The notes beneath the pieces were generated by a model that had not been told where the DNA came from, made no database searches, and saw only the letters and a program-made list of their open reading frames with translations. The translations under genes were made by a program, and so were the position numbers. A stretch of DNA of 64,000 nt, taken from positions 152,715-216,714 of the forward strand of contig JAAEAF010014502.1 in assembly GCA_011037195.1 (NCBI GenBank), written 5' to 3'. Origin of the DNA: Triatoma infestans. Lineage: Eukaryota; Arthropoda; Insecta; Hemiptera; Reduviidae. This document shows, piece by piece, positions 52,484 to 63,325 of the stretch (within the stretch, counting starts at the first letter, position 1; every line of letters starts with the position of its first letter).

Positions 52484-53039
52484 CACTAAATACATATATA
52501 TACAAACGACCTGGTTGCATTCATGGTGGGATAGAGACGGGTGGTAATGCATGTGCACTCACTCGCACGGTCCTACTTAAAATGCAATATTATGCAATAT
52601 GCACCTGGACTTCCCCTACCCATTATAACATACTATATTCTTGCTTCTTCTTTAACGATAAAGACTCTTTTATGTATATTTATATATATGTCCTAGCGTA
52701 TTATATCCTATAAATTTATTTTAAGATGTTTCATATTAGATATTTCATAACTTGGTAAATATATGCGGGTTTCCTTCTGCGCAAAGCTATAATTTTATGT
52801 GTCAACATTTAGCATGAATTTTGGATTTGTAACTGTCCAAAAAAAAAATATATATATTATTATATTTCATAAAATTTGAGAGAATTTAACGTAACTTCAA
52901 TTCTTGACAAAATTCTTATTCGTATTAACAATAAAAAAGGCAGACATGTTTATTCAGTCTAAAAAAAGGAACCATAAAACTATTAAAAAACGTATTTATG
53001 TATTTCCGCTTTCTCCTAGTATTATTATTTATTATTTGT
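51881..53039. other. AT-rich region with CA microsatellite
   Basis: A (CA)n run lies at about 52455-52484. Short frames (52120-52323, 52904-53128) are low-complexity and not supported. Confidence 0.55.
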
Positions 53040-54395
53040 CTGAGAGGAAGAACCAAACCCTACGCTATCCAAAGCCCCACTGGGCCCATATAGCTACCCC
53101 AAGAAAAACAACAACAAACCTGGTCTAGAACAAATATCCAGACGCCTACTCCATCTAAGATTCACCGCAGTCCGAACAAATCGGACAGTAACCTTAAGCG
53201 GAAATAGGCTAAGCTCTTCCACAGACATCCTGCTCCTACCAAAGGTCCTGAACCTAATCTCCTCACAACCCAGTCAATCTGTCATAAAATGGATGGGTTT
53301 TCCTCCTCTGTCTCACAAGACAATATGGATCCGGCATGAGTCTCATTATGTAGAGATGTCTCCTTAAACCACAATGTCCAGTAAGGGATCCAACCAGATG
53401 CCTGAGAGAGCTCCGCGAAAGACACAGCAGCGTCTCACTAATAGCCCTGTCCGGAACCCCCCGGACTGCCGACAACCAACTGAGCTCATCCATAAGGATG
53501 AATGCTGTGAAGCTGTCCATGATTGGAAGCCAGACAGACACGTGCCACAAGACACGCCAATAGCAGGCTCGGGACCATTGAAAGGGAGAGAGGCGCCTAA
53601 TTTGGCAAAACTATCCACCTCCTCATTCCCAAAAATTTTCGTGTGACCTGGTACCAAGACTCAGAGAAGAAAGCTCTTCCAGTCTTTTAGAACATTCTAA
53701 CACCAACGTGGATGTGAAGACACATGTACTCAGCGCCTTCAGCGCAGCTTGGCTGTCCGAGCAGATACAAACACCTTTTAAGTTAGTGTTACGTACCCTC
53801 TCATCCAAGAATTACACAACAAAGAATAGCATTTATGGTTTACCTCAGACTGGAAGACTGTGGTCCATTCACCAAGAGATACTGCCAAATGATCTCCAGG
53901 CTCAGAATAGACCGCAGCTCCAGACTTACCATCCATTCTGGAACCATCCGTGTAACACCGGAGGTAATTATCAGGTATCACACCAGACGGACCCAAAGTC
54001 TTCCCTAGAGAGTAAACTAACTCTGTCAGAATGCTGGAATACAAAAGTCTTCAACATTCTATCAGAAGAAAAACCTGTAACAGGAACCTTCAAAAGCATG
54101 TCATGATGAATGGTAGAGTGACCATATCGCTTACCCTGCCAAAAACCTGCCTGTTTAATTCTATAACAGGCTTTCATTGCCATAGTTTCACCTCTTCAGA
54201 GAGTGGTGGAATTACCAATAAAGTCTCCATTGCAGCTGTTGGCGTGGTCCGTATCGCACCGGTCACCGCCAGACAAGCCAAGCGTCTAGCGGATCTTATC
54301 TCAATGCGACACCTCTACAGCACAGCCGCATATAACAACCTAGGTTTAATAACCATACCATAAATCCAAAACATCATCTTGGGAGTAATCCCCCC
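53040..54395 (-). pseudogene. R1/LOA/I-like LINE ORF2: RT thumb, RNase H, C-terminal motif
   Basis: Read on the minus strand from about 54390. The post-RT region has TGAIRTTPTAAMETLLVIPPL. RNase H begins at 53778-54044 with CYTDGSRMDGKSGAAV (first Asp). 53623-53808 gives VCICSDSQAALKAL (SDSQAA block). 53364-53657 gives VPGHTKIFGNEEVDSFAKLG (PGH-GNE-xD block). 53263-53550 gives LTGHCGLRRHLYIMRLMPD, the C-terminal motif. At least three frameshifts separate these pieces, so it is dead. Same broad type as 26465-27270 but a different family. Plus-strand frames at 53374-53646 and 53708-54106 are antisense. Confidence 0.8.
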
Positions 54396-54399
54396 AATT

Positions 54400-54880
54400 T
54401 TCTCCTAGGAACAGGTAGAATTGCGATCGTGTCAAATTTTCGAAATTGAGTTTTCACCGGAAGTATACATGTTTGAGGAAGTCCCCTGAGTGGATCTCCA
54501 AAAAAATGTTTTTGCGAAAGTCTGCACGTGTGTGTGAGAGTTTCAACAAAAATAACACAAAAACAAAAAAATTGCGCTAGCTAAAACATGATATTCCGTT
54601 TAAGAACTACTTCCACCCTATCTGACACGATGGTTTTGAACAAAATTCATCAACCGGAAATGCCACTTTACTGATTTTTTTTTTTAAACTTCTTGTAACT
54701 ATTTGCACAAATAAATTCCCACCACTTTTATTTGGAACATTTTTCCCGGGAAAATCGCTATTTTGGGGAGTTCTGGTGGAACAGTAAACGTGAAGAGCTT
54801 CATATTTTATATGTTTCTACTATTTACATAATATCAATATATAGACTAATCAATCTAGAACTCGGGGCCTACAAGAAGGT
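54400..54880 (-). mobile_element. HINE-like fragment
   Basis: Family 3'-end blocks on the minus strand: ttctcctaggaacag (hairpin remnant), gcgatcgtgtcaaattttcg, gagttttcaccggaag, a GT tract near 54530 and tgccactttactga. The 5' end is missing. Confidence 0.55.
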
Positions 54881-56189
54881 TCAGCACTTAGGCCACTTCT
54901 GGGCTTAGGTGTTCCCCCGAAGAACACCTCACATTTTCCTAGAAAATCTATTCCTATAAAATGGCTAAAGTATAAGATATTATGTTGAGAAGTAATAAAT
55001 TATTAACATCATTATTTAGTAAACAATTAGAACTAAAGTACCTGCTGGTGTGTTAATGAGAAATGATCTCGTCATAACAAGGTAATCTTTTAGTCGATTA
55101 AATTTACTTCCCTGCTATAGAGTGTTTAAAAGGAGCATAGTAGAAGTGAATTAGAAAATTGCAAGTTGTTTATTGTATAATAGATTAATGAATGAAATAG
55201 TAGAAGAGCATTACTTTTAAAACTTCATGTCTAATGGAGTCTCATTAATCATAAAGTTTCTACTTCAATAGAGAGAATCGGGAGTGTTAACAGACCTTAC
55301 TGACATCATTCAAATACATCAGACAACCTTGTTAATTGGTTTCAAACAAACAGAATTAACACCTCTTCTTTTCTTTTTTTCTACTATATATTACAAGCGC
55401 TCTTTAATTAAATAGTGATTTAAAATTAATAAACTCATTATTAATAGAAATATCTTGTTATTCAATTTCTTTTTATATAAATACGTAATTAATTATAAGA
55501 ATAACTATTCCTGGTTTCTTAATTTTCATCTTTAGGGATTTATTTACGTAATTGTATAATATGTGTTTGAAAGTGCTTTTTATGTTTTGCAAAGTCGTAA
55601 ATCTTTGTTTTAAAATCCATCGCAACGGAATAAAGAAATTTTTTTACGAAATGATCTGTAGGTGAGTTTGCTTGATGGGCGCGTGTGTGTGTGTGTGTGT
55701 GTATGTAGTCGTATATAATTAAACAAAATAACTCATAAACGAAACCATGGAAAGCTTTGTTCTACTTAAACACATTCTATATGAGGCTCTAGTTAGGAGA
55801 AATCAGAGATGAAGGATAAAAAAAAAACATCTTTTTTAAGACAAAAACTAGGACAACCAGTGGATGGGAGATTTAGACCACGTCATTCAATAAATGCAGG
55901 GAGGGGATAAATTAAGCCACACCCACTATCCACAATCATTTATGAACAAGATGAATAAGGGAAAAACAAGTAGGGATGTCTCCGCCCATCTAATGCTAGT
56001 CTAATCGTGAAGTCAACAATTACCCTAAATTAACCTAATACAGTATGTGCGTAACAACTTTTTAAACCAAGCCATTGACGCGTTCTTTCCCAAGCAGACG
56101 GTGTTTTACATGACAATAGCCGCAGGAGTCTGTAACATCATTTAGTGCATATGAAATCAATAACTTATTCGTTTTATCGGAAAGGCTGC
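54881..56189. other. AT-rich region with GT microsatellite
   Basis: A (GT)n run lies at about 55682-55703. No gene or recognised element. Confidence 0.5.
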
Positions 56190-56506
56190 TAATTGTAATA
56201 GGATCCGAAGAGAGGGATCTAAAGCAGAAAGAGAGACAGGATCACGCTCTAGTTTAGGCCAGACTGTTTAAATATAGCTGTGTCAGCCATAAGGGGGGAG
56301 TCTATTGACAGTCTTGCAGCAGAGTTCATATAGCAGTCACAACGCGTCATCAACCTTTCTCTTTACCTCTCACTACCATTTTATATAGTTTAGTGTAAAG
56401 TCCAGGCAGCTGTGCTACTTTTCTATTATACAGTGTTCAGCTTTATTTCTAGTTTATTCATCTATCTAACCCAACTTCTATCCTTCTCAAACCTATTATA
56501 TAATTT
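56190..56506 (+). mobile_element. solo LTR of the short-LTR family, 4-bp duplication
   Basis: 56194-56502 starts TGTAATAGGATCCGAAGAG and ends cctattata. taat at 56190-56193 and 56503-56506 is the target duplication. It is more diverged than the other copies and lacks an obvious TATA box. Confidence 0.75.
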
Positions 56507-56770
56507 TTCACAAATATGAAGCAATATTATGAACCATTGAAGAAAAATGTAAATTTATAAATTTATGTATAAACATATATTATTCTAAAATTTTATATTA
56601 ATTAACATTTTCGTAAAACTCATTATTTCTTGTTAAAGACATACAGCAATAAATTAGTTTTATTACATAGCAAAATATATAACATCTTAGAGAAACGGAA
56701 CTCACTAAGGAGATTAGTCTGGGAACTGTAATCAACTGTAGTCTGTCTAATAATTATGACATACTTGGTG

Positions 56771-56827
56771 GTCAGGAGGAAGTTCAGGGAGGGTCAGGAG
56801 GAAGTTCAGGGAGGGTCAGGAGGAAGT
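56771..56827. repeat. 22-bp tandem repeat, 2.6 copies
   Basis: Unit gtcaggaggaagttcaggga plus gg, repeated head to tail with no mismatches. Confidence 0.9.
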
Positions 56828-57299
56828 CATATAAGAGAAATTGATTTTTAGCTTTACTTTTCATAGACAGTGATGAAGTAGCGAGCAGAGGATCTATTTC
56901 TTTGTGTATATATACATCATCAACTGCGCTGAACTTTAATCCTTGATCTGTCCTAATTTTTTAGGAAATGATAGTTGGAGAATTTCTTCTCCCAGGGTCA
57001 TGTTCTTCTCCACCTCTTTTTTACTACCCCCCCCCTTCATATTGCATAAAGAAATTGCCGTGGACGTATGTCATTACAGAATTAGATTCTGGTTTGAAAG
57101 TTTTTGTATTTCAATGGGTGGAAATTACAAAAATTATTTTCCGTGCTTCACTCTGTCTATCGTATTATTAGAACTCAGTATGTCCAGAAATTATTACGTA
57201 TGTAATGCCAAACTTGATAATGCTTAAATAATTTTTTGGAAAAAAAAAAAAAATGGAATGGCACTTTAGATAAAAGCCTGACATTGCAGCTTTTCTAAA
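56828..57299. other. degraded region before gypsy insertion
   Basis: Frames 56943-57227 and 56968-57171 overlap a C-run and are not supported. The 57225-57300 part (actttagataaaagcctgac) resembles the HINE-like family, the probable insertion target. Confidence 0.4.
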
Positions 57300-57303
57300 C
57301 ACT

Positions 57304-57939
57304 TGTAAGGTTCGGCCAAGGAACCCAAAGTAGGCCACACTCAGAAATCATACATTTATTATAAATTAACAAACTATACAGATCAATTACTTACACACTA
57401 TTTAATTAAACTCAAAAATCATCCATTTATTATAATTTAACAGAATATACAGACCAATTACTTAACACTACTTAACTAAACACTCTATGCAACTACATAC
57501 AACCCCGAATAGTACAACAATACCCCGTTATATATATTATATCTATACCTACGCTACTATATGACACCCACTTACAACTACATCAAGAAACCCCGATCAT
57601 TTAACCCTTAGCTTACTATTTACTAACAACTAAGTACTAACACTTATCCACTAACTACTACTAGCAATCTGCTGGGCGACTACCACTCTGGCATACCAAA
57701 CGCACATCCACCTTTAAAATACTTTACTGCGCTAGGACTTACCGCGGATCAGCCACAGGTGCAGGATCACCCTTCACTCCACGGCGACACTCACCAGAAT
57801 GACTTCAATTACTAGCTGCTATGCCAGGGTGGTACATGTCGACTCAGCAGTGTCCTAATTTTCTAACTCCACTCTCTTTTAATATTATTTTGAATTATTC
57901 TAATACAAACACATTTTATATAACTGCGCGCCTCTTACA
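57304..57939 (-). repeat. gypsy 3' LTR (636 bp, with 71-bp internal duplication)
   Basis: TGTAAG start and CTTACA end. It differs from the 5' LTR by carrying a second, diverged copy of a 71-bp block: the ctca(g/a)aaatc start occurs at 57340 and again at 57411. The length difference between the LTRs is exactly 71 bp. Confidence 0.9.
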
Positions 57940-57956
57940 GTACTCCCCCTTTTCAC
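57940..57956 (-). promoter_or_regulatory. polypurine tract
   Basis: On the element strand, AAAAGGGGGA (complement of 57944-57953) followed by gtac directly precedes the 3' LTR. This is the expected plus-strand primer site. Confidence 0.75.
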
Positions 57957-57984
57957 AAAGTGAAGCTCTATGAGCTTCACTTTG
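57956..57984. repeat. perfect 13-bp hairpin next to the polypurine tract
   Basis: CAAAGTGAAGCTC (57956-57968) and its exact complement (57972-57984) are separated by TAT. Directly adjacent to the polypurine tract. Confidence 0.95.
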
Positions 57985-59226
57985 CGGACCATTCAATATT
58001 TCGCAGCTGCAGCCTTCACCGGTTGGGACGCATATCGCTAGTGTGCCTCTGCTGGATCTAGATTCTTCCTCACTCCTCTAGCCATGGATAAGGCGGTTAT
58101 TGCCTTCCAAATGACGGCAACTGGTATGTTCAGGGAATTGTCAGGTTGTTATTGCCAGGGTGGGACCCTCGTCCATGATCGCAGGTCTGCGGCGCCCTCT
58201 CTAATTGCTTCTGGGCCTTGCTTAGCTATTCTAATAGGTGGCAGTGGTCCTTCTTCTCCTAGTGGTTCCTCTGGTGTTGCTACTTAGGGGGGGGTTCATG
58301 TCACTCCCCTTTTTCATAGAAGTCTCACTCTTCGGAAGGCCTTCCCCTTGAAAAGACAACGGGGCGACCTGGTGGAACTTGCTGCACCCGCTGGCTGCCT
58401 CATTACCAGTATACGCCTCTTCAGCCGCATCTGGCGCTCAGATCTGGCATTGGTGGATTATCATGTGGGTCAATACCCGGAGGCCAGAAACATTGTCACG
58501 CCTTTAGATGAAACTGTTACAGAAACTGAACTGAAGATGAAATTAGTAGCTCTTCAAACTAAAACGATCGTGCCGCACCATGGGAAGGCGTATCGCAGCA
58601 GAGTGATGGCCACCCCCACTGGCCATGGCGTTTACCGCGGCCACGAATAGCAACGGTAGATGATATCCATCTCTTTACCTGAAATCAGCTCTAGCCTAGC
58701 ACAGAAAAGGTGGTGGTTTTTTTTTGTTTTTGTTTTTGGTTTTCTTGTATTTGTTTGGGATAGGCTCAGAACTATCTGACCAGAATACCGTGTAGTCGAC
58801 CAGCAATCATGAACATTTTATACTTTCATACATTTTTTTATTTTTTTTTTTTTTACATACATTATTTACTGATACATTGAGACATTTTTGTTTGTTTTTG
58901 TTTTTACTTCCAATTATATCTGAGCATGACCAACCTTGAATTTCTTAAGGCCATAGAATAATTCACTAAGGCCGCTATATATAACTACACTAGACTTCTC
59001 GCTTCTAAGCCACTGCAACGTGTAGACTAGTTGGTTCTCGGGCTTCTCGCCGTCGCCTCAGGCGGTAGGGAGACCTTGGTCTAATGACCACTGGTATAGT
59101 GGGCTCCCAATCAGCATCCCCCCGTGCCTCCGCCTCTGGTGATTCTGGCCACAATCGGGAAAACTTCTCTGTCATGTCTCCCAAGCTCCCGACGGGGGAG
59201 CTGGACTCCCCCTGGACGTCCCTTGC
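57985..59226. other. long untranslated region between integrase and 3' LTR
   Basis: About 1.24 kb of internal sequence with no element-strand frame of note. Short plus-strand frames (58084-58287 and 58348-58650) are open but unrecognised. A T/G-rich run lies at 58710-58760. It could be an unusually long 3' UTR, a dead env-like region or a nested insertion. Confidence 0.4.
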
Positions 59227-60528
59227 TTACCTAGATTCCGGCAGAGGGTGAACGGCTTCGCCTCGTTCGGGGCTGGGGCTCCGCGGGGGAATGGCCATTT
59301 CCTCTGTATCGGCCTCCGGGCTAAGCGGCCGCTCTGTAGCGCTCCCAGTGGGGACTTCGTTGGCCATAACCTCGGTTAACTCCAGGGGTTCCACTGGCAC
59401 CCCTCGCCTTGCAGGCTTGAGCCGGTTGATGTGGATGGTCATCAGCCGTTCTCCCTGGATACGCAACTGGTATGTTACCTCTGAGAGACGGCGCACAACC
59501 GGGTAAGGTCCTTCCCAGGGCTTATAAAATTTCTTGGCCACCCCGGGTCCGGGCACTGGGTTGTATACGAACACATACTCCCCTTCCTCTAGGAGTCGGC
59601 TATGTCGGCCCTGGTTAGCCTGCCGAGTTTGTTCCTCCGTGGCCCTCCTGCTGCGCTCAACCACTTCGCGGTAGACCTCCTCAAGGCGGCGGCCCAGCTC
59701 CTCCAGTGTATGGCCCGGTTCCTGTTCTTCCTGTGGTTCTACTCGGCATTCGAAGGGGGCCGGAAGTTCTCGCCCATAAATTACACGGTTAGGGGAATAG
59801 CCCGTAGCAGAGTGAGGGGTCGCCCGATATGCCATCAAGACGAACGGCACCCACAAATCCCAGTCCCGTCCGTCCTTGCGCACATAATGGGACAGCGCAT
59901 CCACGAGAGTACGGTGGAGCCTTTCCACCATGCCGTTGCTTTGAGGATGGTAAGGTGTTGTCTGAACCTTCCGGATTCCCAAGTATTTGCACAACCCTTT
60001 CATGAGGTCTGAAACGAAGTTGCGTCCCTGGTCAGTGAGTAGGCGCTGGGGCACCCCATGCCGCACTATTACATGCCCCACGAACCCTCTGGCCACCGCA
60101 AGGGCGGTCTGTTCCCGCAGAGGGATGGCCTCAGCGTAGCGGCTAAAGTGGTCGATGCAGGTAAGGAGGTATCGATTCCCCCTTCCAGTGGACGGCAGCG
60201 GCCCTACGATGTCCATAGACACCATTTCGAATGGTGCGGACGCCACGTAAGATTCAGCGATGGGAACACAGAGCCCGGCGGGACTCTTCCGCCGAGCGCA
60301 GGCCTCGCACTCGGACACGTAAGCCTTGATGTCCCGAGCCAGGGTGGGCCAATAGTATCTTAGCTTCACCAATTTCTGTGTCCGGCGGACTCCCGGATGG
60401 CCCGCCCATGGTTCGTCGTGGCACTGCCGGATTACCCGCTGCTTCCACGCCCCAGGGACCATCAACTTTCTCCCTGACTGGCCCCCATCCTTGGTCCAAT
60501 ACAGCACCCCGTCCGCGTCCTCAACCAC
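59227..60528 (-). CDS. gypsy integrase (C-terminal part of pol)
   Basis: 433 codons in a separate frame from the RNase H part. HHCC zinc-binding module: CHDEPWAGHPGVRRTQ through CEACARRK, residues about 35-85. Catalytic core D,D-35-E: SMDIVGPLP, LLTDQGRNF and NGMVERLHRTL, so all three acids are present. Then an arginine/glutamate-rich coiled segment and a GPY/F-like module: KKFYKPWEGPYPVVRRL, ending HINRLKPARRGV. It inserts the cDNA copy into the host chromosome. In an intact element this is fused in frame to RNase H. Here a 1-nt shift near 60536, in a run of C, separates them. Translation from the first ATG of this frame is probably artificial. Confidence 0.9.
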   Translation of the reverse strand: MVEDADGVLYWTKDGGQSGRKLMVPGAWKQRVIRQCHDEPWAGHPGVRRTQKLVKLRYYWPTLARDIKAYVSECEACARRKSPAGLCVPIAESYVASAPFEMVSMDIVGPLPSTGRGNRYLLTCIDHFSRYAEAIPLREQTALAVARGFVGHVIVRHGVPQRLLTDQGRNFVSDLMKGLCKYLGIRKVQTTPYHPQSNGMVERLHRTLVDALSHYVRKDGRDWDLWVPFVLMAYRATPHSATGYSPNRVIYGRELPAPFECRVEPQEEQEPGHTLEELGRRLEEVYREVVERSRRATEEQTRQANQGRHSRLLEEGEYVFVYNPVPGPGVAKKFYKPWEGPYPVVRRLSEVTYQLRIQGERLMTIHINRLKPARRGVPVEPLELTEVMANEVPTGSATERPLSPEADTEEMAIPPRSPSPERGEAVHPLPESR

Positions 60529-61282
60529 CTGCGTGGGTCCGCTCAGCCTGCAAGGTTTGGCACCACCCCTCGCGCCGCTGCTCTTCCGCTAGGCGCTCCC
60601 GCTCCCGCTGGTCCCAGGGAGTCACGTTTACCGCCTGAACGACCCTGCTCAGTGCATCCGCGTTGGTGTGCCGCTTCCCCGGCCTGTGTTCGACCTCATA
60701 ATCGAACTCCATCAGTCTCAGCGCCCAGGGGGTAAGCCGGGATGAAGGGTCCTTCAGGTTTAGCAACCATCGTAGGGGCGCATGATCCGTGACTAAGGTG
60801 AACCGACGCCCGTACAAATAGCACCTGAACTGGGCGGTCGCCCAAACCACCGCGAGCAGCTCCCTCTCGATTGTGGCGTATCTCGTCTCGGCGCGGTTGA
60901 GCTGCCGGCTTGCATAGGCGATAGGTCTCTCTTGGCCGTTCCGCATCTGTGACAACACCGCCCCCACGGCGACGCCAGAGGCGTTGGTAGCCAGGATGAA
61001 CGGCTCTCGAAAGTCCGGATAGACGAGTACGGAATTTGAACACAGCCATTGCTTGAGGGAGGCAAACGCGGCCTCCTGACCTGGTCCCCAAGTATACGGC
61101 TCATCCTTCTTGGTCAGTCGCGTCAGTGGCGCCGCCACGGTCGCAAAATTTTCAATAAACCTCCGGTAGTAGCCCACCAAGCCCAGGAACGCGCGCACCT
61201 GCCCTGCGTGCTGCGGCACGGGATACTGGTGGATCGCTTCCACCTTCGCCGGGTCAGGTTTTACCCCACACCTGACACCAAT
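60521..61282 (-). pseudogene. gypsy pol: RT thumb and RNase H, truncated and frameshifted
   Basis: The frame starts within the leader fusion and reads GVKPDPAKVEAIHQYPVP and LVGYYRRFIENFATVAAPL, the RT thumb/connection. RNase H follows: FILATNASGVAVGAVLSQ, YATIERELLAVVWATAQF, VTDHAPLRWLL and KRHTNADALSR. The first catalytic Asp (normally LATDAS) is Asn here; the other acids are kept. The RT fingers and palm, including YxDD, are deleted. The frame ends at 60521, where a shift breaks continuity with integrase. Confidence 0.9.
61271..61280 (-). other. candidate primer-binding site
   Basis: Element-strand TGGTGTCAGG begins 2 nt after the 5' LTR end. TGG matches the CCA end of a tRNA primer. The following bases may fit tRNA-Leu, but I could not verify this. 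The deletion junction lies within a few bases downstream. Confidence 0.6.
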
Positions 61283-61847
61283 TGTAAGGTTCGGCCAAGG
61301 AACCCAAAGTAGGCCACACTCAGAAATCATACATTTATTATAAATTAACAAACTATACAGACCAATTACTTAACACTACTTAACTAAGACATCATTCACT
61401 AATACAAACCCCGATAGTAACACAACAATACCCCGTTATATATATTATATCTATACCTACGCTACTAGATGACACCCACTTACAACTACATCAAGAAACC
61501 CCGATCATTTAACCCTTAGCTTACTATTTACTAACAACTAAGTACTAACACTTATCCACTAACTACTACTAGCAATCTGCTGGGCGACTACCACTCTGGC
61601 ATACCAAACGCACATCCACCTTTAAAATACTTTACTGCGCTAGGACTTACCGCGGATCAGCCACAGGTGCAGGATCACCCTTCACTCCACGGCGACACTC
61701 ACCAGAATGACTTCAATTACTAGCTGCTATGCCAGGGTGGTACATGTCGACTCAGCAGTGTCCTAATTTTCTAACTCCACTCTCTTTAAATATTATTTTG
61801 AATTATTCTAATACAAACACATTTTATATAACTGCGCGCCTCTTACA
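61283..61847 (-). repeat. gypsy 5' LTR (565 bp)
   Basis: TGTAAG...CTTACA ends. Near identical to the 3' LTR except for the 71-bp block and a variable patch after it (about 61385-61425). It begins like unit 1 and continues like unit 2 of the 3' LTR duplication, as expected after recombination between the two units. Confidence 0.9.
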
Positions 61848-62044
61848 CACTTTAAAATCAATTTTCTCAAAAAATAAAAAATTATCCAAATTAAATATGA
61901 GATGTTACATACGAAATATATAATAAAAAAATTAAAAAGACATTTTTTTGAAAAAATCTGGTTAAAAAAAAGAAGAAATTTACTGCAATTAAGACAATTG
62001 TAATTGTTAACATTTTCTTCAAACAGGAAATTTATACTAAATGT

Positions 62045-63060
62045 ATGCGTGGACTGAATAGTTCAGTAATCATAAATATTATTAATTTGTTGTTTTATGC
62101 GACAAAGTGCCTATATTTAACTGACTCTAGAAACCACCAGATGCTGTGTAAAGATCAGGGAAAACTGTCCGATGTGTTTAAGGTAAACAGAGGTGTTAGG
62201 CAGGGAGACCCTTTTTCACCCATTCTATTTAACATGGCCCTAGAATTAGCGATAAGAATCATTCGCTGAAACCCACAGGGACGATTTACAATTGTCTCAT
62301 TCAGCGCTTGGCTTACGCCGATGATGTGGTTACAACGGCGCACTTTATGAATGCCTTAGCTGAGCTTTTCAGGAGTTTGAGGAAGCGGCAAAGAATTTTA
62401 ATAAATGCGGATAAGACAATATACATGAAACTGCAAGAAACCCGGGCAAAGAAGACGAGTTCATCGAGTTGATGAACTATAAATTTCCGAGGGTAAAAGG
62501 CTTCAAATATTTAGGAGCGGTTGTTACCGAGCAGAATGGCGTTAGGCGAGAATCGCAGCAGGTAATAGATGCTATTTTGCGTTTCACAATATGTTACGCC
62601 TTAAAACGTTATCTACACGTGCAAAGCTACTGGTATATAAGCCGGTGATAAGAGCTGTAGTTACTTGTGTAAGTGAGACCTGGGTATTGACCAGAGAAGA
62701 CGAGCGGGCTCTGAATGTCTGGAAGAGGAAGATCCTCAGAAAGATTTGCGGGCCAGCAAAGGAGCGAGATCGTTGGAGGATTAGGTCGAATGAAGAGTTA
62801 AATGATCTATACCAGGAACCGGGTCTCGTAGCCTTCATTAAGCAAGGATGCCTTAGGTGGTTGGGTCATGTGGAGCGAATAGAGCCGGAACGCTTGCCCA
62901 GAAGGATGCTTTTTGGCACTCCCGGAGGTCGACGTCCTCGATGGAGGCCTCGTATGAGGTGGCTCGATGATGTGGAGGCAGACATCAGGAGCATGGGCGT
63001 GCATAGATGGCGTTTGAGAGCCCATGATCGAGAGGAATGGTAAAAGCTGGTTCTTTCAGT
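62045..63060 (+). pseudogene. RTE-like LINE ORF2 fragment
   Basis: Frame 62045-62269 has RT motif B (VNRGVRQGDPFSPILFN). Shifted frames then contain LAYADDVVTT (motif C, about 62305-62335). Frame 62591-63043 gives the post-RT region: SETWVLTREDERALNVWKRK, ILRKICGPAKERDRWRIR, LRWLGHVERI and RRPRWRPRMRWLDDVEADI, ending DREEW and a stop. Same clade as 19475-20187 but a different family. At least two frameshifts; the 5' part is missing. Confidence 0.8.
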
Positions 63061-63132
63061 ACTGTAACGCCCCAGAAAGAAAGAAGTGCCTAAATTTAAG
63101 CTTAGCTACTATAGACAATAGTACCTACTACT

Positions 63133-63325
63133 ATAGTGAAGGAAGGGATTAGCTTAGTGGTAGCGTGCTGGACTAGTAACGCGGAGGTTCGAGTCCAGCC
63201 GATTTTTTCTTGCTAGGAGCCTCTTACAGGTCACTGTCCGGTGATGGAAAGTGTTGTCGTAACGAGAGAACACTGTCCGGAGCCCGGCAGTGCACTGAGA
63301 AGGCTCCAAATTTTGTGGTAGCTAT
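63133..63325 (+). mobile_element. tRNA-derived SINE, 3' truncated
   Basis: A box TAGCTTAGTGG is at 63150-63160 and B box GGTTCGAGTCC at 63186-63196. The body runs with the gtccggagcccggcagtgc block to gagaaggctcc. The gacgcgcctta end and tail are missing. Confidence 0.75.

Larger units (their letters stand above)
57300..61851 (-). mobile_element. internally deleted Ty3/gypsy LTR retrotransposon
   Basis: Two LTRs in direct repeat (57304-57939 and 61283-61847) with TGTAAG...CTTACA ends. The 4-bp duplication cact lies at 57300-57303 and 61848-61851. The minus-strand internal region has a primer-binding site next to the right (5') LTR, the end of RT, RNase H, integrase with a GPY/F-type C-terminus, and a polypurine tract beside the left (3') LTR. 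Gag, protease and most of RT are missing: the leader passes within about 20 nt into the RT thumb region. GC content is far above that of its surroundings. Non-autonomous as it stands. Confidence 0.9.

Noticed and set aside
53374..54363. Plus-strand frames over the 53-54 kb LINE
   Set aside because: Antisense to clear RNase H and C-terminal LINE motifs.
56943..57227. 94-codon plus-strand frame
   Set aside because: Overlaps a C-run and AT-rich repeat-like sequence, with an alternative overlapping frame of equal quality and no motif.
59602..60638. Plus-strand open frames in the gypsy region
   Set aside because: Antisense shadows of the GC-rich integrase and RNase H coding sequence.
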